Shown here: piece by piece, positions 53,207 to 62,942 of the stretch
Numbering within the stretch: position 1 is the first letter of the stretch
How the letters are laid out: the number at the start of each line of letters is the position of its first letter
Notes under the pieces: generated by a model
Told to the model about the DNA's origin: nothing
What the model saw: the letters and a program-made list of their open reading frames with translations, nothing else
Database searches by the model: none
Translations under genes and position numbers: made by a program
From: Roseateles_B flavus
Lineage (GTDB): Bacteria; Pseudomonadota; Gammaproteobacteria; Burkholderiales; Burkholderiaceae_C
Length of the DNA: 64,000 nt
Direction: 5' to 3'
Assembly: GCF_039872765.1 (NCBI RefSeq)
Contig: NZ_JBDPZC010000006.1
Coordinates: 310,001 to 374,000 of the forward strand

Positions 53207-54172
53207 ATGGGGCTCCCGCCACCCGAGTCCGTGCCTCTGGGCCATCTACGCCTGCACCAGTACCTCGCGCTGGAGCCCGGCCCTCGCCTGCTGGTCACCG
53301 CTGCCGTGCATGGCAACGAGACCTGCGGTGCCCAGGCCCTGTCTCGCCTGATGGACGATCTCGACACCGGCGCGCTGCCACTGCGCCGCGGCCAGCTGAC
53401 GCTGCTGCCCGTCACCAATCCCCTGGCCTACCAGCGCCGTCAGCGCCAGGGCGAACGCAACCTCAACCGCCAGCTGATGCCCTCGCCGCAGCCGGCAAAC
53501 CATGAGGACCGCATCGCCACAGCGCTGTGCCCGCTGCTGGCGGCGCACGAGGTGCTGCTGGACCTGCACTCCTTCCAGGGTGAAGGCGAACCCTTCGTGA
53601 TGCTGGGCCCGCCAGACAACAGCGGCCCCCTGGAGCCCTTCGCCCATGCCGCGGCCGAGGCCCGGCTGGCGCGGGCCCTGGGCGCCCCCCGCATCGTCGA
53701 AGGATGGATGCGCTGCTATGCCCGCGGGCTGGCGCAGCGGGGCGCGGACCCGGCCGGCATCGCCCAGGCCATCGGCACGACCGAGGCCATGCGCCGGGCG
53801 GGTGGCTACGGCGTCACGCTGGAGTGCGGCCAGCATGCGGACCCGGCGGCCGTGGGCGTCGCCTTTCGCGCCGTGCGGCGGGCGCTGGCCCTGCTGGACA
53901 TGATCGATCCGGGCGAGGCTGAAGCTCCGCCCTCCCCGGCCCCCGAGCTGCTGGAGATGCTGGAGGTCTTCGATCGACAGCATCCCCAGGACCGCTTCGC
54001 CCGCGCCTGGCGCAATTTCGAGGCGGTCAGCGCCGGCGAATGCATCGGCTGGCGCCACGACGGGCAGGCCGTGCGGGCGCCGGGCGACGGCCGCCTGGTC
54101 TTCCCGGACGAGAAGGCCGCCGTCGGCACCGAATGGGTGTTCTGGGCCCGGGCCAGCGAGCGTCCGGTGTGA
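53207..54172 (+). CDS. succinylglutamate desuccinylase/aspartoacylase family protein
   Basis: A 321-residue zinc hydrolase. Zinc ligands VHGNE near residue 35-39 and LDLHSFQG later; the substrate Arg is probably in RNLNRQL. The C-terminal domain (RAWRNFEAVSAGECIGWRHDG...) is the small beta domain of AstE/AspA relatives. Being next to a PIG-L deacetylase (11-bp gap) suggests both act on acylated substrates. The specific acyl-amino acid is not known. Confidence 0.86.
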   Translation: MGLPPPESVPLGHLRLHQYLALEPGPRLLVTAAVHGNETCGAQALSRLMDDLDTGALPLRRGQLTLLPVTNPLAYQRRQRQGERNLNRQLMPSPQPANHEDRIATALCPLLAAHEVLLDLHSFQGEGEPFVMLGPPDNSGPLEPFAHAAAEARLARALGAPRIVEGWMRCYARGLAQRGADPAGIAQAIGTTEAMRRAGGYGVTLECGQHADPAAVGVAFRAVRRALALLDMIDPGEAEAPPSPAPELLEMLEVFDRQHPQDRFARAWRNFEAVSAGECIGWRHDGQAVRAPGDGRLVFPDEKAAVGTEWVFWARASERPV

Positions 54173-54238
54173 TCCAGGGCATGGCATCGCTTTCACAGCC
54201 CTCTACACTCGCCGCAGGAACAGCTCGCTGAACAGGCC

Positions 54239-54631
54239 ATGGACTGGAATCAACACGGCAGCTTCCACCTCCAGTGGCGGGGTGATGTGCTCGTGATCCG
54301 CTACGAGGGTGTCTGGAACGAGGTCGCGGCGCGCCACCTGCACCGCGACGCGAGTGCGCTGTGGGCGCGGCATCCGGCGCCCTGGGCCATGGTGGGCCTG
54401 TTCGAGGCCTGGGAAGGCGCGACGCCCGAGGCGCTCAAGGCCTGGCTGGACTTCTTCCTGGACGCCGTGGCCCATGGCCTGGGCGCCTACGCGGTGGCCA
54501 TGCCCACGACCCTGCACGCCAGCATGGCAGAGGGCCTGCGGCGCGAGACCTCCAGGCGCGTCGCCCGCAAAGACTGCGTCGACCTGCCCGACGCCCTGCA
54601 ATGGCTGGGCAGCCTGGGCTACGCGTCCTGA
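54239..54631 (+). CDS. hypothetical STAS/SpoIIAA-size protein
   Basis: A 130-residue cytosolic protein (MDWNQHGSFHLQWRGDVLVIRYEGVWNEVAARHLHRDASALWARHPAPWAMVGLF...). The alternating strand-helix pattern and length fit a STAS/SpoIIAA-like fold, in which a strand carrying the phrase LVIRYEGVWNEVAA precedes a helix. No phosphorylation-site Ser motif is obvious. Function unknown. Confidence 0.6.
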   Translation: MDWNQHGSFHLQWRGDVLVIRYEGVWNEVAARHLHRDASALWARHPAPWAMVGLFEAWEGATPEALKAWLDFFLDAVAHGLGAYAVAMPTTLHASMAEGLRRETSRRVARKDCVDLPDALQWLGSLGYAS

Positions 54632-54694
54632 CGCCGTCGCGGCCGGCAAGACCCCATGCCGGTAGGCGAGGCCGCTGCGCACTACCATCGCGCC

Positions 54695-55354
54695 ATGCTC
54701 AAGATCGATTTCGTCTCCGACGTCTCCTGCCCCTGGTGCGCCATCGGGCTCAAGTCCCTGGATCAGGCCCTGAGCCAGGTCCCCGAAGTGCAGGCCGAGA
54801 TCCGCTTTCAGCCCTTCGAGCTGAACCCGCAGATGCCGGCCGAGGGCGAGGAGATCAACGCCCACCTGACCCGCAAGTACGGCGCCAGCCCCGCCCAGCT
54901 GGAGCAGACCCGCGAGCAGATCCGCCAGCGCGGTGCCGCACTGGGATTCAGCTTCACCAAGGGCGCGCGGGACCGCATCTACAACACCTTTGACGCCCAC
55001 CGCCTGCTGCACTGGGCCGGCGAGACCGACCTGGCGAAGCAGAAGGCGCTCAAGCTGGCCTTGTTCACCGCCTACTTCACGGAGGGGCGCAACCCGGGTG
55101 CCCGCGACGTGCTGCTGGCCGCCGCCGAAAGTGCCGGCCTGGACCGCGCCGCCGCCGAGGCCGTGCTGGACAGCGATGCCCATGCCGAGGCCGTGCGCGA
55201 GCAGGAGTCCTTCTGGCAGGCGCAGGGCATCAGCTCGGTGCCGGCCCTGGTCATCAACGAACGCTACCTGCTGCAGGGCGGCCAGCCGCCGGAGGTCTTT
55301 GCCCAGGCCCTGCGCCAGATCGCTGCCGAGGAAGCCAAGGCCGCGGGCGCCTGA
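54695..55354 (+). CDS. FrnE-type DsbA family oxidoreductase
   Basis: A 219-residue thioredoxin-fold protein without a signal peptide. C12-P-W-C15 in FVSDVSCPWCAIG is the redox pair, the cis-Pro loop is ISSVPALVINERYLLQGGQP, and the helical insert is typical of FrnE (DsbA-like, cytosolic). Probable disulfide isomerase/oxidoreductase or glutathione-dependent isomerase relative. Starts at the ATG 40 bp after the previous stop region. Confidence 0.9.
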   Translation: MLKIDFVSDVSCPWCAIGLKSLDQALSQVPEVQAEIRFQPFELNPQMPAEGEEINAHLTRKYGASPAQLEQTREQIRQRGAALGFSFTKGARDRIYNTFDAHRLLHWAGETDLAKQKALKLALFTAYFTEGRNPGARDVLLAAAESAGLDRAAAEAVLDSDAHAEAVREQESFWQAQGISSVPALVINERYLLQGGQPPEVFAQALRQIAAEEAKAAGA

Positions 55355-55511
55355 GCTCCTGCAGGTGCTGGGCCCTCAGCCGCGCCCTCGGAGCCTCGCC
55401 TGCATTTGCCACGGCTTGTAAAGGGGGCCGCCCCCAGGCGGAGCCGCCGTCCGGCTGAGCGACAATGCCCTCCGGTCGGCCGCGGCACGCGGCCCTGGGA
55501 ATGAATCGTTG

Positions 55512-55534
55512 AACGCCCCGCCGGGGCGTTTTTG
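55512..55534 (+). terminator. intrinsic terminator before rdgC
   Basis: Perfect 8-bp stem AACGCCCC / GGGGCGTT with loop GCC followed by TTT. It ends transcription from the DsbA-side genes 17 bp before the rdgC start. Confidence 0.7.
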
Positions 55535-55551
55535 CTTGAGAGAGGTCGTCC

Positions 55552-56553
55552 GTGTTCAAGAATCTCCTGCTGTACCGCATCGCGCCTGAATGGCAGGCCA
55601 CGATCGAGGAGATCGAAGAGGCCCTGGAGCCCGAGCGTTTCGTGCCCTGTGGCGCCACGCAGCCGCTCTCGGCGGGCTGGGTCTCGCCGCGTGGCATCGC
55701 GCATGCGCCGCTGATCGAGGACGTCGGTGGCCACTGGCTGCTCAAACTGCAGGTCGAGCAGCGCGTGCTGCCGGGCTCGGTGGTGCGGCGCCGGGTCGAC
55801 GAGCTGTGCGAGCGCATCGAGCAGGAAACCGGTCGCAAGCCCGGCAAGAAGGTCAAGAACGAGCTCAAGGAGCAGGTCACGCAGGAGCTGCTGCCCCAGG
55901 CCTTCACCAAGCAGGGCGCCACGCGCGTCTGGATCGATGTGAAGCAGCGCCTGCTGATGGTGGATGCCGGCTCGGTCAGCAAGGCGGACGAGCTCATCAC
56001 CCTGCTCGTCAAGTGCCTGCCCAGCCTGGTCGTGCAGCTGCTGCAGACCGCCGAGACGCCTGCCGCCTGCATGGCCGCCTGGCTCTCGGACGGCGTGCCG
56101 CCGGCCGGCTTCACCGTGGACCGCGAGTGCGAGCTCAAGAGCGAGGACGAAATGAAGTCCGTCGTGCGCTACGCCCGCCACCCGCTGGACATCGAGGAGG
56201 TGCGCCAGCACCTGGCCGCCGGCAAGCGCCCCACCAAGCTGGCATTGACCTGGCGCGACCGCGTCTCCTTCCTGCTGACGGACACCCTGTCCATCAAGAA
56301 GATCGCCTTCCTGGATATCGTCTTCGAAGGCCGTGACAAGCCCAGCAAGGACGAGGCCTTCGACGCCGACGCAGCCCTGGCCACCGGTGAGCTCTCGCAG
56401 TTGCTGCCGGACCTGATCTACGGCCTGGGCGGCGAGCACGACTTCGCGGCGGCCGCGCTGCAGGGCGTGAGCCTCCAGCTGAAGAAGGAGCCGGCCCTGC
56501 CCGCCACGGCCACCACGGCGGCCGGCTCCGAAGAACCCGCCCCCTGGGACTGA
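55552..56553 (+). CDS. rdgC: recombination-associated protein RdgC
   Basis: A 333-residue ring-shaped DNA-binding protein that limits RecA loading. GTG start giving MFKNLLLYRIAPEW, with AGAGAGG upstream. Recognised by ERFVPCGATQPLSAGWVSPRG, VEQRVLPGSVVRRRVDELC, the charged LKSEDEMKSVVRYARHPLDIEEVRQHLAAGKRPTKLAL and the terminal FDADAALATGELSQLLPDLI. Family normal length is about 300. Confidence 0.95.
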   Translation: MFKNLLLYRIAPEWQATIEEIEEALEPERFVPCGATQPLSAGWVSPRGIAHAPLIEDVGGHWLLKLQVEQRVLPGSVVRRRVDELCERIEQETGRKPGKKVKNELKEQVTQELLPQAFTKQGATRVWIDVKQRLLMVDAGSVSKADELITLLVKCLPSLVVQLLQTAETPAACMAAWLSDGVPPAGFTVDRECELKSEDEMKSVVRYARHPLDIEEVRQHLAAGKRPTKLALTWRDRVSFLLTDTLSIKKIAFLDIVFEGRDKPSKDEAFDADAALATGELSQLLPDLIYGLGGEHDFAAAALQGVSLQLKKEPALPATATTAAGSEEPAPWD

Positions 56554-57000
56554 TCAGGCGCCCGGGCGATGGCGCCGTGGGCGGTGCCAGGCCCACAGCA
56601 GGGCCAGGCTCAGCGCCAGCCCGGCGTGCGCCCAGCCCGTGGCCTCGTGCCAGGCCTCGGGGACGAGGTACAGCAGGCCATAGGCCGTCAGCACCACGGC
56701 CGTCAACACGGCGCTCAGCCACAGCCCGCTGCGGCGCTGCCCCAGGCGGCCGGCCTGGCCGCTGAGCCGCCAGCCGGCGGGCACATGGCTGCCGGCGACC
56801 ATGCCCAGGCCCATCAGCACGAACATGCTGGCCAGGCCGTGCAGGCGCAGCAGCCAGGCCTCGGCCGGTGGAGGCAGGGTGTCCGCCTCGCGCCCGTAGT
56901 GCAGCAGCAGCCAGGCCAGGCCGGTGGCGGCCAGGACGGTGAAGCTGGTGTAGAGCCAGCGCTTGTGCCAGCCGGGCAGTTTGAGCAGAGGAGCGCGCAT
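56554..57000 (-). CDS. four-helix membrane protein, cytochrome b561/DUF4405-like
   Basis: A 148-residue inner-membrane protein with four predicted helices. His residues lie in or near helices (GWHKRWLYTSFTVLAATGLAWLLLHYG; LLRLHGLASMFVLMGLGMVAGSHV; EAWHEATGWAHAGLALSLALLWAWHR), a pattern compatible with haem b or quinone-linked electron transfer. It is the last gene of the five-gene redox operon, 25 bp after apbE. Confidence 0.72.
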   Translation of the reverse strand: MRAPLLKLPGWHKRWLYTSFTVLAATGLAWLLLHYGREADTLPPPAEAWLLRLHGLASMFVLMGLGMVAGSHVPAGWRLSGQAGRLGQRRSGLWLSAVLTAVVLTAYGLLYLVPEAWHEATGWAHAGLALSLALLWAWHRPRRHRPGA

Positions 57001-57025
57001 GGGGACTCGGGAGGGATCGGGCCGC

Positions 57026-57808
57026 TCAGCGCCGCCAGATCCAGACCCGGGCCTGCAGTCGCGTGAGCAGCGCGGATTCTCGCTCAGCACCGGAAGCCGC
57101 CAGTGCGCCCAGGCCGGCCAGCTTGCACAGCGCGTCGGCCCACAGGGCGGAGGGCGCGGCGACGGCCACCTGCACCGCGTCGTCCGGTTCCAGGCCATGG
57201 AGCTGGCTGCGGCTGCCCGGCGCGTAGTGGCTGCTGGCAAAGGCGCCGTCGGCCAACTGGCCGAACTCGCGCAGGCCGCCGCGTTCATCGTCCCGCAGCA
57301 GCAGGGGCACCGGGTCCGGGCCGAACACGCGCAGGTCCCCCCCGGCATTGACGCTGCCCCAGACAGCGCCGCTGCGGCGCATCTGCGCCACCAGGCGGTC
57401 GACGACAAAGCCCTTGGCGATGCCGCCCAGGTCCAGCTGCACGCCCGCCTGCGTCTTGTGCAGGACGCCCCCGCGCAGCTGCCAGCCTTGCGGGCCGCTG
57501 CCCAGCGTGGGGTCGAATCGGCCGGCGCTGCGCTGACGCAGCCAGTCTGCCGCTGCCATCACACGCTGCGTAGCGGGCCACAGGGCCAGCTGGGCGCCGC
57601 CGGGCAGGGCATTGAAGCGGGCGATGTCGCTGGCGGGCTGGAAGCGGCTCAGCTGCCCTTCCAGGCGCGCCAGCAGGGCGAAGCCCTCCTCCAGGGCTTG
57701 CGCACCCCTTGCCGGGTCCGGATGACGCAGACCCAGTTCGACCAGGGTCCCCAACGCCGGCTGAGCGCGCCGCTGCAGGCCTGCCGTGGTGAAGTCAGCC
57801 GAGCACAC
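57026..57808 (-). CDS. apbE: FAD:protein FMN transferase
   Basis: A 260-residue ApbE-family enzyme that attaches FMN from FAD to Thr/Ser of a target protein. Motifs: GTLVELGLRHPD, RFQPASDIARFNA, LDLGGIAKGFVVDRL and VNAGGDLRVFG, with the Mg-binding C-terminal SALWADALCKLAG. GTG start overlapping the FMN-binding gene by 14 bp. No obvious signal peptide is seen at this start, which is unusual if the target is periplasmic; an upstream start would lie in the neighbouring gene. Confidence 0.9.
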   Translation of the reverse strand: MCSADFTTAGLQRRAQPALGTLVELGLRHPDPARGAQALEEGFALLARLEGQLSRFQPASDIARFNALPGGAQLALWPATQRVMAAADWLRQRSAGRFDPTLGSGPQGWQLRGGVLHKTQAGVQLDLGGIAKGFVVDRLVAQMRRSGAVWGSVNAGGDLRVFGPDPVPLLLRDDERGGLREFGQLADGAFASSHYAPGSRSQLHGLEPDDAVQVAVAAPSALWADALCKLAGLGALAASGAERESALLTRLQARVWIWRR

Positions 57809-58337
57809 CGCTACGCCTTGCCTGTTCGACCACCGCGACGATGCGCTTCACGCCCTCCGTCACATGGCCGCAGGACAGCGTGGCGCCCGAGATGTTGGCG
57901 ATGTCCTCGCCCAGCTTCAGCGGCGCGCCCTGGGCCTTGCCCAGGAACTGCTTGCGCCAGGCGGGCGTGCGCACCTCATGGCCGTGGCTCTCGCGGTAGG
58001 AGAGGATCTCCACCCCACGCACCCTGCCGTCAGCGCCGATGCCCACGGCATAGCTGATCAGCTCGAACTTGCCCAGCACCTCGTCGGCCACCACCACGCC
58101 CAGCAGCTCCCTGCCCTTGTAGGCCAGGCGCAGCTTCCACTGCGCGCTGCGCGGCTTGACGCCCAGGGCGGCGATGGCCTGGGCCTGTGCGGCGTCCAGC
58201 TGCCAGTCGCGGATCTCGAAACGATCCGCCTCGGCGAACATCAGCTTGGCCGCGGCCTCGGCCGTCATGTAGTCCACGGCAAAGGCGCCTGAAGGGACCA
58301 GGGCCAATGCTGCGGTGGCGGCCAGGCTCAGGCGCAT
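57795..58337 (-). CDS. periplasmic covalent-FMN (FMN_bind) protein
   Basis: A 180-residue protein with a signal peptide (MRLSLAATAALALVPSGAFA). The FMN_bind motif SGATLS lies at 150-155 (ANISGATLSCGHV), T153 being the expected flavinylated residue by analogy with NqrC/RnfG. A probable substrate of the adjacent ApbE. Translationally coupled to the upstream porin (ATGA). Confidence 0.88.
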   Translation of the reverse strand: MRLSLAATAALALVPSGAFAVDYMTAEAAAKLMFAEADRFEIRDWQLDAAQAQAIAALGVKPRSAQWKLRLAYKGRELLGVVVADEVLGKFELISYAVGIGADGRVRGVEILSYRESHGHEVRTPAWRKQFLGKAQGAPLKLGEDIANISGATLSCGHVTEGVKRIVAVVEQARRSGVLG

Positions 58338-59632
58338 CAGAAGCTCCAGCCCAGGCCGAGGTTGAGGCGGTTCTGGTCCTTGTTCTGCTTGAAGCGCTGC
58401 ACGTCGGCCTTGAGCACCACGCCCGGCGCGAACTCGAAGTTGGCGCCCAGGGTGTAGACCTGCTCGGCCGCCAGCACCTCGGGCGTCAGGCCGGCGCCCA
58501 GGTCGGCATAGGCGGCGGCCGTGTTGAAGCGCTCCCAGCGCACGAAGGGCTTGAGCACATAGCTGCCCTGCTCCCAGAGCTTGTAGGCAGCCTGCACGTA
58601 GGCCCCGTCGAAGCGAGAGGGGATCAGGCTGTCGCCGCCCACCAGGGGCAGGTTCAAGGCGGCGGTGTTGGAGATGGTGCCGCGGCTGTAGAGGGCCGAG
58701 AGGTCCCAGGCGCCGGGGGTCCAGCGCGCATGCAGGTCCCACAGGGTGATGCGGGACTCGTTGGCCTGCTGCTTGTGCGTGGCCTGGCCGGTGAAGATCG
58801 AGCCGCCCAGCAGCAGGCCCGGAATGCCGCGGTAGTTGGCCGCGCCGAAGAAGGACAGGTCGCGCGAGCGCGCCAGGGCCATTTCCTGGTGGATGGCCCC
58901 CAGCGGCGATTCGCGGCCCTCGCTGCTGCCGGCATCCCATTTGTTCAGGTCAAAGCCGGTGGAGATGCCGCCCTGCAGCGTCCAGCCGCTGTCCAGCTGG
59001 CCCACCAGCTGGATGCCGCCCTCGCGCCAGGTGCTGGGGATGATGGCGGTCTCGACGAAGTTGCGCTCCACGCCGTAGTAGGCGGTGGGCTCGTGGTTCT
59101 CGTTGATCAGGCCCATGGGCACGAGGAAAAGGCCGCCGCGCACGGCCCAGTTCGGGTGGAACTGGTGCTCGACATAGGCCTGCTCGATGGCCACCTCGCC
59201 GGCGTCATCAGCCGAGGCCACGGCATGCTCGACCTCGATCTCCGTCACCACCTTGGTCTTCTCGTCGAAGCGGTGCTGATAGCCCAGCACCAGGCGGCGC
59301 AGATCGGCCTGGGCGTCCTTGCTGTTCTTCGTCGGGCGGTTGTAGTTCAGCTCGGCATAGCCGCTGAGCACGGTGGCCGGCGCGGCGGCGGGGCGCTCGG
59401 CCTCGGCAAAGGCGGGCGGGAGCGAAGGCGGCGCCACCGGCTTGGCCGCCTCGGCGGCACGCTGCTGCTGGACCTGGGCCAGCTCGGCGCGCAGCTTGTT
59501 CAGCTCGGCTGCCAGCTGGTCCACGCGGCGCAGCAGCTCCTGCTCCGTGGCGGTCTGGGCCTGGGCGGGTTGCAGGGCCAGCATCAGGGCAAGGCTCAGG
59601 GTGCTGAGCAGGGGCAAGGTCTTCTTGTTCAT
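58337..59632 (-). CDS. outer membrane porin, phosphate-selective-porin-like
   Basis: A 431-residue beta-barrel protein with signal MNKKTLPLLSTLSLALMLALQPAQAQ, a short coiled coil (residues ~28-65) and a Pro-rich linker. The barrel begins at VLSGYAELNYNRPTKNSKDAQADLRRLVLGYQHRF and ends NRLNLGLGWSF, with the terminal Phe required for barrel assembly. The EVEHAV...EQAYVEHQF...RGGLFLVPMGLINENHEP region resembles OprO/OprP-type porins. It may import a substrate for the redox operon. Confidence 0.82.
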   Translation of the reverse strand: MNKKTLPLLSTLSLALMLALQPAQAQTATEQELLRRVDQLAAELNKLRAELAQVQQQRAAEAAKPVAPPSLPPAFAEAERPAAAPATVLSGYAELNYNRPTKNSKDAQADLRRLVLGYQHRFDEKTKVVTEIEVEHAVASADDAGEVAIEQAYVEHQFHPNWAVRGGLFLVPMGLINENHEPTAYYGVERNFVETAIIPSTWREGGIQLVGQLDSGWTLQGGISTGFDLNKWDAGSSEGRESPLGAIHQEMALARSRDLSFFGAANYRGIPGLLLGGSIFTGQATHKQQANESRITLWDLHARWTPGAWDLSALYSRGTISNTAALNLPLVGGDSLIPSRFDGAYVQAAYKLWEQGSYVLKPFVRWERFNTAAAYADLGAGLTPEVLAAEQVYTLGANFEFAPGVVLKADVQRFKQNKDQNRLNLGLGWSF

Positions 59633-59665
59633 GTGGGGCACTTCGAAAGGTCTTGAATGAGGGGC

Positions 59666-60937
59666 TCAGTGGGCGTAGCCGTCGCTGAGCGTGCGCAGGA
59701 AGGCGACCACGTCGTCGATCTCGGACTCGCTGAGCGCCGGCGCATTGCCGGGCTTGCGGTTGTAGGGGCCTTCGCTGGTGTTGACGTTGCCGCGCAGCGC
59801 CGGGGGCAGGTCGTTGAATTTGTCGAGGCTGCCGTCGGCCAGGCGCGGATACCACTTCTCGGGGAAGATGTCGCGCTGCACATAGAAGCTCACGACCTCC
59901 CGCAGGCTGCCGAAGCGGCCGTTGTGGAAGTAGGCCTTGCGCTGGGCCACATTGCGCAGCGAGGGCACCTTGAAGGCGCCGCAGAGGTCCTGGCGCGCCT
60001 GCAGGTCACCGCCCTCGCGGGCACACAGGCCCAGGTCGAAGAAGGCCGGGTCGGCGTTCTGGGCCAGGGCGGTGTTGCGCGGCACGCCCAGGGCGTCGTA
60101 GCTGAAGTCCGTGAACAGCGGGAAGCTGCCGTCCGCGCCCTTGGCGGAGGGGTGGCAGGCGGCGCAGTTGCCCTTGTCCTTGGCATTGAAGAGGGCCAGG
60201 CCGCGCAGCTCCTGCTCACTGAGGGCCGTGCGGCCGCGCAGGAATTCGTCGTACTTGCTGCTGTAGGAGCGGAACTCCCCGTCTTCAAGCTGGTAGGCCT
60301 GCAGGGCCAGCTGCATGCGCTGAAGGGCCTCCGCCGGGTTCTTGAGAATGTCGGCACCGAATTCCTTCCTGAACTCGGCGGCGTAGCTGGCGCGGCCCAG
60401 GCGGGCGATCAGGTCCTCGACGCTGGCGTTGGCCATCTCCTTGGGATTGAAGAAGGGCTTGCCGGCCTGGTCCATCAGGCTGGTGGCCCGGCCGTCCCAG
60501 AAAAAGCCGCCGTTGGGCGTGCCTTCCTTGTCGAAGTTGAACGGCTTGTTGGACGCCAGGTAGCGCAGGCCCGGAGCAGTGCGCCCCCCCTCCAGCTCCA
60601 TCATCACGCCGCCGGGTTCGGTGGCCTTGCCATTGAGGGCACCGGCGTGGCCCGTGTCCGGCGTGTGGCAGCTGATGCAGGCCTGCTGGCCGGAGCCCGA
60701 AAGACTGACGTCCTTGAAGATCTTCTCGCCCAGCTGCGCGCGGCTGCTCAGGCTGCTCTCGATGGGCGCGGACGGTGCGCCAGCGTCGCTCGCGCCACTG
60801 CCGCCTCCGCAGGCACCGAGGGCAAGGCTCAGCAGGAGCGCCGAAGCCATCGTGAGCAAGGAGTTCTTCTGCGGGGACGGGGCGTTTTCAGCGCGAAGCG
60901 ACGAAGGCTGAAGGCGCATCAGAGCGTAGCGGGGCAT
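59666..60937 (-). CDS. di-haem cytochrome c peroxidase family lipoprotein
   Basis: A 423-residue protein of the MauG/CcpA di-haem peroxidase superfamily. Two haem c sites: CISCH (87-91) and CAACH (257-261). A lipobox LALGAC puts the lipidated Cys at 43; the start may be later (M7 or M30), since 30 residues before the signal are unusual. The distal part FGSLREVVSFYV...EKWYPRLADG and a late helix EIDDVVAFLRTL are typical. First gene of the operon and directly behind the Fur-box-like palindrome. Confidence 0.9.
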   Translation of the reverse strand: MPRYALMRLQPSSLRAENAPSPQKNSLLTMASALLLSLALGACGGGSGASDAGAPSAPIESSLSSRAQLGEKIFKDVSLSGSGQQACISCHTPDTGHAGALNGKATEPGGVMMELEGGRTAPGLRYLASNKPFNFDKEGTPNGGFFWDGRATSLMDQAGKPFFNPKEMANASVEDLIARLGRASYAAEFRKEFGADILKNPAEALQRMQLALQAYQLEDGEFRSYSSKYDEFLRGRTALSEQELRGLALFNAKDKGNCAACHPSAKGADGSFPLFTDFSYDALGVPRNTALAQNADPAFFDLGLCAREGGDLQARQDLCGAFKVPSLRNVAQRKAYFHNGRFGSLREVVSFYVQRDIFPEKWYPRLADGSLDKFNDLPPALRGNVNTSEGPYNRKPGNAPALSESEIDDVVAFLRTLSDGYAH

Positions 60938-60961
60938 GGTTGGCACTTGGATTAGCAAGCG

Positions 60962-60987
60962 CAATGATAACAATTCGCAATTGCGAA
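60962..60987. promoter_or_regulatory. Fur-box-like palindrome upstream of the redox operon
   Basis: CAATGATAACAATTCGCAATTGCGAA region: TTCGCAATTGCGAA is a perfect 14-bp palindrome, and ATGATAACAATT next to it resembles Fur half-sites (NATAATNAT-type). It sits about 25 bp upstream of the peroxidase ATG on its strand, as expected of an iron-responsive operator. Confidence 0.5.
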
Positions 60988-61136
60988 ACCTTTACCCAGA
61001 TCAAGGGCGTGCGCGTGGCGATGCATTCCCACTCCGCGTCCAAGGGAGCGCCGCCCACTTCCCGGCCACTTCCCGGCCACTTATCGCCCCCTCGCCTAGC
61101 TGGGGGCCCTGACCACAGCAGCCGGTCCGCAGGCCC

Positions 61137-61769
61137 TCAGAAATGATCGAGGTCCAGGCTGCCCTGCTGCCCCACCCACTGCCCGGTGGCACGCGCCTCC
61201 AGCGCCAGCAGTCGGGCCTTGGTCACGGCTCCGCCATGCGCGGAAAAGCCGCCCAGGCCGGCCCGGGATCCAGCGGCCGGCAGCACGCGGTGACAGGGCA
61301 CGATGGGCGCGAAGGGGTTCAGCCCCATGGCCTGGCCGACGGCACGGGCCCCGCCCGGCATCTTCAGCTGGGCGGCCAGCTCGCCGTAGCTGCGCGTCTG
61401 GCCCTGGGGGATCTGGCGGGCCAAGGTGAACAGGGCGCGCTGGAAGGGCGTCAGCTCGCGCTCGTCCAGCACCACATGGCTCACCACCGCCGGCCGCGCG
61501 CTGGCCAGGGCCTTCACGCAGGCCATGGCGTCCTGCACGAAGGCCGGGACGGCGTCGCCCTCGCGCGCCTTGCGGGCGGTGGGAAAGCGCTGGCGCATGC
61601 GGTCGCGCGTCTCGCCCCGGCTGGCCTCCGGCAACTGCGAGCCGACGATGCCCTGCCCCGACCACGCCAGCCCGCACAGGCCGATGGCCGTGTCGAAGCA
61701 GAGGTACTGGAGCAAGGGCGACAGGCCGCCTGCTTCGGCGCCCTCCCCGCCTTCGATGCTGGAGCCCAT
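61137..61769 (-). CDS. ogt: methylated-DNA--protein-cysteine methyltransferase (Ogt-type)
   Basis: A 210-residue suicidal alkyltransferase that repairs O6-alkylguanine. PCHRV puts the acceptor Cys at 159, preceded by TRSYGELAAQLKMPGGARAVGQAMGLNPFAPIV, the DNA-binding helix and Arg finger. It starts 8 bp after dusA on the same strand and is probably co-transcribed with it. Confidence 0.92.
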   Translation of the reverse strand: MGSSIEGGEGAEAGGLSPLLQYLCFDTAIGLCGLAWSGQGIVGSQLPEASRGETRDRMRQRFPTARKAREGDAVPAFVQDAMACVKALASARPAVVSHVVLDERELTPFQRALFTLARQIPQGQTRSYGELAAQLKMPGGARAVGQAMGLNPFAPIVPCHRVLPAAGSRAGLGGFSAHGGAVTKARLLALEARATGQWVGQQGSLDLDHF

Positions 61770-61777
61770 GCCCGTTC

Positions 61778-62809
<1,032 letters not shown>

Positions 62810-62942
62810 TTTCTTGGCTTCGCCGCAGCACAGAAATGCACGCACTTCCCTTGGGATGCACTTTCTCGGCGCTTCGTTGGTGCTACGGCCGCAACACCAG
62901 CGGCGATTCGTAGCAAATTCATTCAGGGAGGCCTTGCAGGCG

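Noticed and set aside
61056..61080. Tandem CACTTCCCGGC repeat as a regulatory array
   Set aside because: Only two copies of 11 bp, with no further copies in the region; more likely local slippage.
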